Positions 53,502-62,786 of a stretch of DNA of 64,000 nt are shown in pieces. A program made the translations under genes and the position numbers. The stretch lies in the NCBI GenBank assembly GCA_948805675.1, contig CAQIBN010000001.1:110984-174983 (forward strand), written 5' to 3'. The DNA comes from an uncultured Clostridia bacterium (GTDB lineage: Bacteria; Bacillota; Clostridia; TANB77; CAG-508). The notes beneath the pieces are model-generated. The model was not told where the DNA came from, did not search any database, and saw nothing but the letters and a program-made list of their open reading frames with translations. The number at the start of each line of letters is the position of its first letter. Positions within the stretch are counted from its first letter, which is position 1.

Positions 53502-54320
53502 GTGAAAGAGAAGATTACGGTTTTAATTGCTGATGATAATAATGAATTTTCTATGACTCTTGCAAGTTACTTAGAAAAAGATGATGAAATGGAAGTAATA
53601 GGTATGGCTAAAAATGGAAATGAGGCTTTTGATATGATAGTGAGCACAAGACCAGATATAGTACTTTTAGATGTAATAATGCCACATTTAGATGGATTAG
53701 GAGTATTAGAGAAATTAAATGCTATAAATATGGACAAATTTCCACTTTGCATTATGCTTTCAGCAGTAGGACAAGATAAGATTACTCAAAGAGCTATTAA
53801 TTTAGGTGCTCAATACTATGTAGTAAAACCTATAGATATTAATTTATTAATAAAAAGAGTAAAAGACCTAAAATATTTCCAACCATCACAAAATAAGAAT
53901 AACTTTTTAAGTAGAGAAATAAAAGCTCAATATATAGAAATAGATTCAGAAAATAAAAAATCAGAAGAAAATTTAGAAGCATTAGTAACAAATATTATTC
54001 ATGAAGTAGGAGTTCCAGCACACATAAAAGGATATCAATATTTAAGAGAAGCCATAATGATGGTAGTAAATGATATTGATGTAATTAATCAAATTACAAA
54101 ACAATTATATCCAGATATAGCTGTAAAATATAAAACTACCCCATCCAGAGTTGAACGTGCTATTCGCCATGCAATAGAAGTAGCATGGGGAAGAGGTCAA
54201 ACAGATACAGTTGAAAATATATTTGGTTATACAGTATCTGCAAGTAAAGGAAAGCCAACAAATTCAGAATTTATTGCGATGATTGCTGATAAGTTGAGGT
54301 TGGAATTAAAGAGTGCATAA
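53502..54320 (+). CDS. spo0A: Sporulation master regulator Spo0A
   Basis: 272 residues from GTG 53502 (GGGGGAA upstream). The longer in-frame extension to 53388 is basic, unlike Spo0A, and lacks a site. Receiver with D57 in IVLLDVIMPHLDG and Lys in YVVKPIDI. C-terminal Spo0A domain: NIIHEVGVPAHIKGYQYLRE, TTPSRVERAIRHAIEVAWGR (recognition helix) and ASKGKPTNSEFIAMIADKL. It turns on sporulation after phosphorylation and identifies the host as a spore former by descent. A diverged mobile-element cousin lies at 16416. Confidence 0.97.
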   Translation: MKEKITVLIADDNNEFSMTLASYLEKDDEMEVIGMAKNGNEAFDMIVSTRPDIVLLDVIMPHLDGLGVLEKLNAINMDKFPLCIMLSAVGQDKITQRAINLGAQYYVVKPIDINLLIKRVKDLKYFQPSQNKNNFLSREIKAQYIEIDSENKKSEENLEALVTNIIHEVGVPAHIKGYQYLREAIMMVVNDIDVINQITKQLYPDIAVKYKTTPSRVERAIRHAIEVAWGRGQTDTVENIFGYTVSASKGKPTNSEFIAMIADKLRLELKSA

Positions 54321-54535
54321 AATATGCTATAATCATCTAATAGTAAGCAATACAACAGTTACATGATTTGCATTTACTACCAATCAATTATGAGTTATTG
54401 GTAATAAATGTAGTAGAAAATTCGCTAGGAATGCAATAAACTAAAATAAATAAAAGCAATAAACTTCCAAAATTTATTGGATGAATTCTAGAAATGTTTA
54501 GAATGAAATTTGATAAAGATTGGAGGTTTTTTTGT

Positions 54536-55297
54536 ATGGAAAAAATTGATATGGAGGTGGATGATTTTCTTTCCTATTGTGATTACAAAGGACTAGCAAC
54601 AAAGACAATTAGAAGTTATGACCAAACTTTAAAACTATTTTTACAATATTTAAAAGATGAATATAATATTAAAAATTCTAATCAAGTAACAGAATTACAT
54701 ATAAAAAATTATATTGCAAATGTAAAAGAAAAATGTAAATACACAGTGGTTAGTGATATTCATAGTAAGAAACAAAATATTCCAGAGCATAGATGAGACT
54801 TTGGTAAAAAAGTGAGTATAGCTACTGTAAATAATTATACTAGAAATATAAGAGTCTATTTTAACTATATGTATGAGAATAGATTAATAAAGATAAACCC
54901 TGTACAAAAAGTGAAAGTAATTAAGACACCAAGGAAAGTAAAGGGATATTTAGACGATAAAGAAATAAATAATTTATTCAAGTGCTTTGATTCTTCTAAA
55001 TTTCATGAGTACAGAGATTATGTAATTACACAACTTATTTTTGATACTGGAATGCGTTGTGGGGAATGCCTTATGATAAGAGATGAAACAGATATTAACT
55101 TTAGTGATAGGAGTATCTTTCTACCTGCTGAAAATACCAAAGGGAAGAAAGATAGATATGTTTTGTTTTCACAAACTATGGCAACTGAACTTAGAAGATG
55201 GTTACAGTATAGAGACAGGTATAAAGATAGTGAATTTTGTTTTTGCACAACAAAAGGAAAAAATCTAGAAGTAAGAAGTTTTGAAAGAAAAAGATGA
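54536..55297 (+). pseudogene. Decayed tyrosine recombinase (XerC/D-like)
   Basis: ATG 54536 follows TTGGAGG. The N-terminal SAM-like core-binding domain (LATKTIRSYDQTLKLFLQYL) is interrupted by TGA at 54794-54796 and continues in the same frame (SIATVNNYTRNIRVYFNYMY). The catalytic domain is partly present (FDTGMRCGECLMIR with the first Arg, KGKKDRYVLF) but ends at LEVRSFERKR, before the H-x-x-R and Tyr motifs. It is therefore inactive. A palindromic segment (CATTTACTACCAAT against ATTGGTAATAAATG, 54371-54411) upstream may be related to it. Confidence 0.8.
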
Positions 55298-55360
55298 AGC
55301 TATCAAAGCAAAACAACAAGGCAAAACCGAAGACTAATGTATTTGTACATAAGTCAAAGC

Positions 55361-55391
55361 AGAGTAGAAGTTGCATTCTACTCTATTTTTT
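55361..55391 (+). terminator. Intrinsic terminator
   Basis: AGAGTAGAA (55361-55369) pairs with TTCTACTCT (55376-55384), followed by ATTTTTT. Within 55298-55900 this hairpin, the ribbon-helix-helix remnant and the TetR promoter are the only features I can support. Confidence 0.8.
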
Positions 55392-55512
55392 GCATAAAAA
55401 AAGTATGTGTAGTTGCAGTACACATACAGAACGAATAACATCCACAGAACTGGACTCATCCAAATGTAACTATATAATAGTACATATTCCATTATATGTA
55501 AAATATAAAACT

Positions 55513-55662
55513 TTAATACTTTCCATCTAAATGTTCTAATCCAAATTCAATAATTTGATTAATAACACTGTTAAAGTTAATATTATTTTTCTTGGCATGA
55601 TTACTTATTTTATCAAAAGTATTGCCATTAATTCTAATTGTTCTAGTTACTGTATAATTTCC
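55513..55662 (-). pseudogene. Ribbon-helix-helix gene remnant
   Basis: 49 codons read GNYTVTRTIRINGNTFDKIS, then NINFNSVINQIIEFGLEHLD, a good Arc-type RHH domain. There is no start codon in frame; a TAA lies just upstream next to a run of As, so the 5' end is lost or shifted. It probably belongs to the same decayed element as the recombinase. Confidence 0.55.
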
Positions 55663-55837
55663 TTAATTGTTTTTTTGATTATTAATTTATCCAATATTAT
55701 CACCTACATATGGTGTACACAAAAATAAATTCATTAATTAAAAAGTTAAATGCAATTGTGTAAAATAAATGCAAGTTATAAGATAAATAGCAATTTTAAA
55801 GTAGTGATTTATTGTTTTGTTAATTTCATTATATCTA

Positions 55838-55886
55838 TTGACAAATATATAACAACGTAGTATACTAATATACTAGTATAGTATAC
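55838..55886 (+). promoter_or_regulatory. Promoter and operator of the TetR/YhgE operon
   Basis: TTGACA (55838-55843), 17 bp, TATACT (55861-55866). A 27-bp near-palindrome (55860-55886) with the centre TATACTAGTATA and ends GTATAC covers the -10, an ideal autorepression site for the TetR-type protein that follows. Confidence 0.8.
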
Positions 55887-55900
55887 AAGAGGAGGCGGAG

Positions 55901-56479
55901 ATGAAGGAAGAACAAATTATAGAAGCTACAAGACAATTATTTACAACATATGGCTACAAAAGAGTATCTATGGACGAAATAGCAAAACAAGCAAATGTAA
56001 CAAAAAAAACTGTATATTCATATTTCAAAAGTAAAGAAGATTTACTTAAATACTTTATTAATGATGAAATAAAAAAAATGAAAACAATTATAGAAAATAC
56101 AGAAAATAAAGATTTACCATACTTTACAAATGTACATAATGTAATAATAAGGTTAATAGAGTATAAAAATGAAAGTGAATTTTTAAAGAGTATAATTAGA
56201 GAATCTGAAATTTTTGAAAATAAAATAATAACTCAGAATTTAAAAGAAATTGATTATGAAATTAGAAAATATATTAGTAAACGTCTTCAAGAAGCTATAG
56301 ATAAAAAGTATATTGAAGTGGAAGATGTAGAAATAACAGCATTTCTGATTTATAAAATGTATATTGCTTTAATGTTTGAATGGTCAGATACAAAAATTGA
56401 TAAACAAAAGATAGCAGATAATATTATTAAAATTTTACAAAATGGATTAGAAAGAAAGGATGTTAAAAATGAAAAATAA
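55901..56479 (+). CDS. TetR-family regulator
   Basis: 192 residues. N-terminal HTH: IIEATRQLFTTYGYKRVSMD, EIAKQANVTKKTVYSYFKSK. The C-terminal ligand domain is helical and not assignable. AGGAGGCGG precedes ATG 55901. It overlaps the start of the YhgE-like gene by 11 bp. It likely represses its own operon through the palindrome at 55860. Confidence 0.92.
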   Translation: MKEEQIIEATRQLFTTYGYKRVSMDEIAKQANVTKKTVYSYFKSKEDLLKYFINDEIKKMKTIIENTENKDLPYFTNVHNVIIRLIEYKNESEFLKSIIRESEIFENKIITQNLKEIDYEIRKYISKRLQEAIDKKYIEVEDVEITAFLIYKMYIALMFEWSDTKIDKQKIADNIIKILQNGLERKDVKNEK

Positions 56480-58557
56480 TAAAAATAAATTTATGAAAGT
56501 AGTCATTTTTATAGTTATTTTGTTAATTCCAGTAATTTATAGTTTTTTTTATTTAAAATCTTATTGGAATCCATATGGTAATTTGCAAGATTTACAAATT
56601 GCAATTGTAAATTTAGATAAAGGTGAAAACGACCAAAATCAAGGAGAAGAACTTGTAAAATCTTTAATAGATTCGAAAACTGTGAGAATATGCAATGTAG
56701 ATGGTGATGAAGCACAAGAAGGATTAATAAATGGAAAATATTATGCAAAAATTATAATTCCAGAAGATTTTACAAAATCATTAAATAATGCACAAAATGC
56801 AGATAGAGAAAGAACAGTAATAACATATTCTCCAAATAAAAAATCTAATTATTTAGCATATCAAATTATAAATAATGTAGTTGCAAAAACAGAATTAAGT
56901 TTACAGGCAAAAGTTTCTGAAAAGGTAGTAGCATCTTTAAAAGAAAAATTAGAAGAAATACCTAATAAAATGGAAGAAATAAATGATGGAGTAAGTAAAA
57001 TTCAAAATGGAACAAATACTTTAAATGATGGATTAAAAGCATTAGATGATGGAACAAATACTTTAAAAACAAATTATGAAAAGTTTGATAAAGGTGTTAC
57101 AAATGCTTATCAAGGTAGTAAGGTTTTAGAAAATGGTATAAATTCTGTAAAAGCTGGAACTTCAGATTTATCTAATGGAACAAATACAGTAAGTATGGCA
57201 GTAAAACAAATTCAAGCAGGAACACAAGAAATATCTTCTAAGACAGGAAATGGAATAGAAGCCATAAATGATGGTGTTACTAAATTAGTATTAGGAACTG
57301 AAAGTTTAGATGAAAATTTAAATAATTATATTAATGGTGTAAATACATTAAATAAAAATACAGAGCAGATATTAGATGGAATAATTCGGAATAGGAAAAC
57401 AAACTCCAGAACTATTACAAAATGAGAATTTTAAAAGGCTTTATGGTGTAGCAACTGGAATAAAACAAAGTAAAAGCTATGAAAAAATTACAAATTCAGG
57501 TATAGGATTAAAATCAGGCTCTGCAAGTTTGAAAAAAGGCATAGCTAGTTTGAAATCTAATATGTCTAGTGTAGAACAAATTGCTATAGGAATGCAACAA
57601 TTAAATAGTGCAACTAATAAATTAAATAGGGGAGTACAAACTTTAAAGATAGGAACAAATAGCCTAGATGAAGGTGTAGGAAAAGTTCAAGAAGGAACAA
57701 CTACTTTAAGTACAGGATTAAAAACATTAGATGGTAGTTCTAAAGAGGTAAAACAAGGAATTACAGAATTAGCAGATGGTACTAAGCAGGCATATAATGG
57801 TGGTATTGAATTAAATGAAGGTGTAAATACATTAAAAACAGAGATTTCAAAAGGTATTCATGATACAAAACAAGAACTAACTAAATTAGATGGATTAGAT
57901 ACTTATACACAAGACCCTATTGAAATTAAGGAGGAAAGTTATGGAGAAATAGATGAGTATGGTGTTTCTTTTACTCCATTATTCTTATCTATTGGATTAT
58001 GGGTAGGTTCACTTATGTCTTATGTAATTTTATATTATGACCAAGAAAAAAGATATAAACTACTTGGAAAATATTCTGATAAAAAAATATTACAAATTAT
58101 ATTATACATAGGTATAGCAGTTTTACAAGGAGTTATTACAGGAGCTTTATTAAAATTGGGATTAGGATTTGATGTACAAAATACTTTATTATATTATTCG
58201 TCATGTGTAATTATAGCTATGGCCTTTATGAGTGTAATTCAATTTCTAATTATGAATTTTGGAGATATTGGTAAATTCATAGCATTAATTATTCTGGTTT
58301 TACAATTAGCAACTTCTGGAGGAACCTTCCCAGTAGAAACAATTAATAAAGGATTCCAAAGCTTTACAGGTTTATTACCAATGACATATGCAATTAGATT
58401 GTTAAAAGAACCTTTAGTAATAATAGATAATGGATTTGCTATTAAGAATATATTGGTATTAGCAATGTTTACTATTATTCCATTAGTTATTACAATTATT
58501 GTAGAAGTGATTAAAGAAATTAGATTAAAGAAGCAAAAAAATACTAATAAAGTATAG
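56469..58557 (+). CDS. YhgE/Pip-family membrane protein, one +1 CGG site
   Basis: ATG 56469 (AGAAAGGA upstream). Frame 0 stops at 57425. At ATT-CGG-A (57387), dropping the C restores G-I-G-K-Q-T-P-E-L-L and joins to the rest, giving 695 residues. Topology: one N-terminal helix (VVIFIVILLIPVIYSFFYLK), a long external region with heptad-like NG/G repeats (GTNTLNDGLKALDDGTNTL) that continue across the join, then five C-terminal helices of ABC-2 type (LSIGLWVGSLMSYVILYY, GLLPMTYAIRLLKEP). The family includes phage-infection protein Pip and type VII-associated proteins. Coupled to the TetR gene. Confidence 0.88.
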
Positions 58558-58572
58558 AAATAGTTTTAAAAT

Positions 58573-58615
58573 AAAGATTATTAAAAGGGCAAAGACTTTT
58601 AATAATCTTTATTTT
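58573..58615 (+). terminator. Terminator of the TetR/YhgE operon
   Basis: AAAGATTATTAAAAG (58573-58587) pairs perfectly with CTTTTAATAATCTTT (58596-58610), then ATTTT. Confidence 0.9.
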
Positions 58616-58693
58616 GTTAATTTAATAAAAAAGTAGACATTAATAGGTAAAAATGTTAAAATATATTTAGAATGAAAAGGAGGAGATGTTTTT

Positions 58694-59107
58694 ATGATTT
58701 GTAAAAATTGTAATAAAGATAATAATGATGAAGCAAAGTTTTGTGTAGGATGTGGTGCAAAATTAGAAGAATCACAAGTAATAATAGAAAATACATCAAA
58801 CAATCAAAGTTCTAATAATGTATCTGAAGTGCCTGAATATAAACCAACAAGTGCAATTATAGCAATAGTAGTTTCATTCCTTTGTTGTGGAGGAATAATT
58901 GGAGGTATCTTTGCAATTTTATCATTAGTTGAAGGGTCAAAAGTAAAAACTTTTGTAGAACAAGGTAATATAGTAGCAGCAAATGCAAGTTTAGCACAAG
59001 CTAAAAAATGGAATAAGATTTCTTGGATTATTATAGCAGTATTTGCAGTATTATTATTTATTTGGGCTACATTTATATTGGGAATAGCTATCCTAGAAGC
59101 ATTATAA
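58694..59107 (+). CDS. Zinc-ribbon membrane protein
   Basis: 137 residues. N-terminal zinc ribbon MICKNCNKDNNDEAKFCVGC (C-x2-C...C-x2-C), a low-complexity linker, then two membrane segments (AIIAIVVSFLCCGGIIGGIF, WIIIAVFAVLLFIWATFILG) around the conserved VEGSKVKTF...ANASLAQAKKWNK. Same architecture as the next gene, so a tandem duplication. Function unknown. Confidence 0.8.
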   Translation: MICKNCNKDNNDEAKFCVGCGAKLEESQVIIENTSNNQSSNNVSEVPEYKPTSAIIAIVVSFLCCGGIIGGIFAILSLVEGSKVKTFVEQGNIVAANASLAQAKKWNKISWIIIAVFAVLLFIWATFILGIAILEAL

Positions 59108-59163
59108 ATATGAAATTTAATATTTAATTTTTTATAGTATGAAAATTAGAAAAGAGGAGTAAA

Positions 59164-59604
59164 ATGATTTGTAATAGATGTTATTATAATAATGAGGATA
59201 ATAGTGTATTTTGTGTAAAATGTGGTGAAAAATTAGAAGAAAAGAAGAAGGTACAAATACAAAATTCACAAGTACAAAATACTAATAATATAAATACTAA
59301 TAATATGGGAAATGTACCTACATATAATATTGCAAATGCAATTGTAGCTTTAGTTATTTCATTAAGCTGTTGTTCTAATATAATAGGTATAGTTTTTGCA
59401 ATATTATCAATAGTAGAAGGTTCTAAGGTAAGTCAATTTGTAAGATTTGGAGATATGGCATCAGCAAATGCAAGTTTAATTCAGGCTAAAAAATGGGTTA
59501 AATATGCATGGATTTCATTAGCAATATGGGTAGGTGTAATTATTGTATTTTATATTATATATTTTGTTTTTATTTTTGGGATAGTTGCTATAACAGAATT
59601 GTAG
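59164..59604 (+). CDS. Zinc-ribbon membrane protein, paralogue
   Basis: 146 residues with the same layout as its upstream neighbour: MICNRCYYNNEDNSVFCVKC, Asn-rich linker, two helices (IVALVISLSCCSNIIGIVFA and WISLAIWVGVIIVFYIIYFV) and the shared VEGSKVSQF...ANASLIQAKKW block. AGAGGAG precedes ATG 59164. The pair likely acts together with the DUF2752 protein that follows. Confidence 0.8.
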   Translation: MICNRCYYNNEDNSVFCVKCGEKLEEKKKVQIQNSQVQNTNNINTNNMGNVPTYNIANAIVALVISLSCCSNIIGIVFAILSIVEGSKVSQFVRFGDMASANASLIQAKKWVKYAWISLAIWVGVIIVFYIIYFVFIFGIVAITEL

Positions 59605-59611
59605 GTAAAAT

Positions 59612-60013
59612 ATGAAATTAGATAAAAACAAAAAAACAAGTATATACATAGTTATTAGTTTATTTATTATAGCACTAATTGGAATAATCTTAGTTAAAGT
59701 ATATAATCCAGAAGAAAAAAGTTTTTTTATTCCATGTATGTTATATAAATTAACAGGAATAAAATGTCCTGGTTGTGGTATGACAAGAAGTGTACATTAT
59801 TTAGTAAATGGTAATATTAAACAAGCAATTTGGTATAATTTAATGTTAATTCCATTAATAGTTTTAGTAATATATTCATTATATCGCTATATATTATTTC
59901 TAGTAAAAAATGAACCTATAATTAATAAATTATTAGAGAATTTGTTAAAAGTTTTTTTAGTAATTATAGTACTATTTGGAGTGACAAGAAATTTTACAAC
60001 ATTATTTTATTAA
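59612..60013 (+). CDS. DUF2752 membrane protein
   Basis: 133 residues with three hydrophobic segments and the DUF2752 signature CMLYKLTGIKCPGCGMTRSV, then WYNLMLIPLIVLVI. The C-P-G-C-G-x-T-R motif sits at a membrane edge. Family function unknown. 7 bp after the zinc-ribbon paralogue. Confidence 0.88.
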   Translation: MKLDKNKKTSIYIVISLFIIALIGIILVKVYNPEEKSFFIPCMLYKLTGIKCPGCGMTRSVHYLVNGNIKQAIWYNLMLIPLIVLVIYSLYRYILFLVKNEPIINKLLENLLKVFLVIIVLFGVTRNFTTLFY

Positions 60014-60084
60014 AATTATATATATAAAGTTAAGATAGACTAGATAAGAAGATTTAACCTTTTGGGTTAGATACTGAGAAGAAT

Positions 60085-60295
60085 TTAAGTAGTGGGTTCT
60101 GTATTTCACAGGACTCATTATTTTATAATAGCAAAGTTCTAGTATAGAGTAAAGTTTAATAAATAGAGTTTTCACATCATATAAAATAATTGTACACAAT
60201 TTTTTCCAAAATTGGCACACGAACAATTAAACAAGGGATGTAAGAGTATAATTGAGAAATGGATATAACTCCAGCCCACTATTGTTCTTTTATTT
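60085..60295 (+). ncRNA. Candidate structured RNA, copy 2 (paralogue of 32766)
   Basis: The part 60130-60292 aligns with 32766-32930. Here GAACA pairs with TGTTC, AGGG with CCC and GAGTAT with ATAACTC. The upstream TAGTGGG (60092-60098) can pair with CCCACTA (60275-60281), closing an approximately 190-nt structure. GTTCTGT/ACAGGAC forms another hairpin. No gene follows on this strand (recQ is convergent), so this is a free-standing RNA. Family not recognised. Confidence 0.6.
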
Positions 60296-60442
60296 CTATT
60301 CTTATTTTTAGTTAAAGATTTATAAAAATAAGAACAAGTAAAAATGTCTTTATAAATGTTTTAGGTAATTTATACAATTTTTATTATTTCAGTATAATAA
60401 AAATGTTTGTATTCCAAATTTTGTATATAGAAGAGTCGCATT

Positions 60443-61636
60443 TTAAATACAATTTCCGCAATTTCCACAATTATTTTTTTTAGGGTTTTCGCCAAAATAT
60501 TCTAACAAATAAGAACGTAAGCATTTCTTTGTATTACAATAATTAATCATTGAATTTAATCTTTGGTAGTCTAATGTATGAAAGGTATTTTTTGAACTTT
60601 TTTGAATAAGAAATTTATTTGCAAATATATCATTAGGACTAAATAAAAGAATACACTTTGAAGGTTTTCCATCTCTTCCACTTCGTCCAGCTTCTTGGTA
60701 ATATCCTTCTATATTTTTAGGCATGTTATAATGTATAACATATCTAATGTTTGGTTTATCAATTCCCATACCAAATGCATTTGTTGCAATCATAATTTTA
60801 GATTTGTCACATAAGAATAAGTTTTGATATTTATTCCTTTCAAATGATGTAAGACCAGCATGATATTTACTATTATGATAACCTTTTAAAGATAGATAAT
60901 CATATAAATAGTCTACATTTTTTCTTGAATTACAGTAAATTATACCAGAACTTAAGTTATTCTCTTCTAAAAAGCTTTGTAGAAATTGGACTTTATTTGT
61001 AGGGGAATTTATAAAAAATGATAGATTTTCTCGATTAAAAGTTGTAGTTAGAGTAAATGGATTTTTTAGAGCTAGTATATTAATAATATCTTTTTTTACT
61101 AATTTTGTAGCTGTTGCAGTAAAGGCAGTGATAACAGGTCTTGGGGTTAATAATGAAATGAATTTAGATATATTTAAATAACTTTTTCTAAAGTCATGTC
61201 CCCACTCAGATACACAATGGGCTTCATCAATTGCGATTAGTGATACAGAGGTGTTTTTTACAATTTCTACGAAGTTTCTATTATCTAGCCTTTCTGGTGC
61301 AATATACAAAAGTTTATATTTACCTAATTGTATATTTTTCATAATTATATTACATTCTGTATTGGTCATATTACTGTTAAGATATATAGCTGGTATATTT
61401 TTTTTATTTAATTTATCAACCTGATCTTTCATTAATGAAATTAATGGAGAGATAACTATTGTTAAGTTACTAAAAATAAGAGAAGGAATTTGATAGCAAA
61501 TAGATTTTCCAGCACCAGTTGGAAGAATTGCTAAACAGTCTTTTTTATTTAAGATATTAGATATAATTTCTTCTTGACCTTTTCTAAATGATATGTATCC
61601 AAAATATTGTTTTAATAGTTTTAATGGGATATTCAT
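60443..61636 (-). CDS. RecQ-type ATP-dependent DNA helicase (short form)
   Basis: 397 residues, about two-thirds of E. coli RecQ. Motif 0 FRKGQEEII, Walker A ILPTGAGKSICYQIP, DEAH box LIAIDEAHCVSEWGHDFR, motif V ATNAFGMGIDKPNIR and motif VI YQEAGRSGRDGKPS. The zinc-binding part ends the protein (NTKKCLRSYLLEYFGE, NCGNCGNCI). RQC winged helix and HRDC domains are absent. It unwinds DNA in recombination and repair. Confidence 0.93.
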   Translation of the reverse strand: MNIPLKLLKQYFGYISFRKGQEEIISNILNKKDCLAILPTGAGKSICYQIPSLIFSNLTIVISPLISLMKDQVDKLNKKNIPAIYLNSNMTNTECNIIMKNIQLGKYKLLYIAPERLDNRNFVEIVKNTSVSLIAIDEAHCVSEWGHDFRKSYLNISKFISLLTPRPVITAFTATATKLVKKDIINILALKNPFTLTTTFNRENLSFFINSPTNKVQFLQSFLEENNLSSGIIYCNSRKNVDYLYDYLSLKGYHNSKYHAGLTSFERNKYQNLFLCDKSKIMIATNAFGMGIDKPNIRYVIHYNMPKNIEGYYQEAGRSGRDGKPSKCILLFSPNDIFANKFLIQKSSKNTFHTLDYQRLNSMINYCNTKKCLRSYLLEYFGENPKKNNCGNCGNCI

Positions 61637-62069
61637 TATGAAACTCCTTTAGAATTAAAATTTTATTAGAATATAATTAAAAATAAGATTATTAATTTAT
61701 AAAAATAGTAACAGGAAAGCCACTATATTGTCAATATGTTTATGAAATTTTTTGTTTATTTGATATTAAAATTATTATTTAGCATTAATGAAATTTTATT
61801 TCTGAAATCTATTTTAAGAATTTTTAACAATTTTAAAATGTTATTTTTTACTCAAAACAATAAAATATTGAAATATGGCTGACCAGTAATGGCACTAAAA
61901 AATTTAAAGTACATACTTTTATATTATATTTACATTTTATTTAGTAATAATTTGTATTAATTAAAACTATATTGTATAAAAATTAATAAAAACATATTAT
62001 TATCTGTTTTATTTAATATAAAAGTATGGTATAATGAATTATGTAAAATTAAGAAAAGGTGAAGTTAAT
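61637..62069. other. Intergenic, AT-rich
   Basis: 430 bp between divergent genes. A TATAAT at 62030-62035 is the probable -10 of the protease gene. Nothing else stands out: no ORF with a ribosome site, no strong hairpin. Confidence 0.55.
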
Positions 62070-62747
62070 ATGAAAAGTACTATATTATATAAAGATAAAT
62101 TAATTGAGTATGAAGTAATAAAATCTAAAATAAAAAATTTATATATACATATAAAAGATGGAAAGGTAATTGTTAAAGCACCTATAAAAGCAAAAAATAA
62201 AGATATTGAAAATGTAATAGAACAAAAGAAAAAATGGATTTATGAGAAATTAGAAAAAGTAAATGATAAAGAATATAAACAGGGAAGTAATGTCTTTTTA
62301 TTAGGTAGAGCATATCCTCTTAAAATAAAATTTATTAAACAAAATAACCCCAATATTTATATAGAAAATGGAAATATGGTTGCAGAAATACCTAAAAAGT
62401 ATAAAAATATATATTCAAAAAAAATAGAAGAACTCTTAGATAATGTATATATGAAACTTGCAGAAAAAGAAGTAGATATGGCAATGCAAATTGTAACAAG
62501 AATTGTTGGAATTAAACCTAATAAATATCGTATAAAAAAACTAAAGACTGCATGGGGAACTTGTACTTCTAATAAAAACATTACTATAAATTCTAGTCTA
62601 ATGAAATATGATAGAACAGTAATACAATATGTAGTATTGCATGAGATATGTCATTTAAAATATATGAACCATTCAAAAGATTTTTGGAAAATGGTTAAGC
62701 AATATATGGGAAATTATGAGGAAGTAAGAAGAAAATTAAAAACATAA
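62070..62747 (+). CDS. YgjP/DUF45-type zinc metallopeptidase
   Basis: 225 residues from ATG 62070 (AAAAGGTG upstream). The zinc site is HEICHLKYMNHSKDFW (HExxH plus a third His), preceded by the family-typical KLKTAWGTCTSNKNITIN. The N-terminal beta region matches the YgjP domain. Substrates of the family are largely unknown; it is often found near restriction or housekeeping loci. Confidence 0.9.
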   Translation: MKSTILYKDKLIEYEVIKSKIKNLYIHIKDGKVIVKAPIKAKNKDIENVIEQKKKWIYEKLEKVNDKEYKQGSNVFLLGRAYPLKIKFIKQNNPNIYIENGNMVAEIPKKYKNIYSKKIEELLDNVYMKLAEKEVDMAMQIVTRIVGIKPNKYRIKKLKTAWGTCTSNKNITINSSLMKYDRTVIQYVVLHEICHLKYMNHSKDFWKMVKQYMGNYEEVRRKLKT

Positions 62748-62786
62748 AAAGATTGTAGTTTGAAACATCAAACTACAATCTTTTTT
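62746..62786. terminator. Bidirectional terminator
   Basis: AAAAAGATTGTAGTTTG (62746-62762) pairs perfectly with CAAACTACAATCTTTTT (62769-62785). It serves both the protease gene and feoB. Confidence 0.92.

Noticed and set aside
16151..54796. TGA decoded as tryptophan
   Set aside because: TGA ends several good ORFs (for example 18732, 30967) and Trp is written TGG throughout, such as in the secreted domain at 4540-5292.
55294..55530. 78-residue ORF after the recombinase remnant
   Set aside because: It runs through a terminator hairpin, has no ribosome site and an unprotein-like composition.
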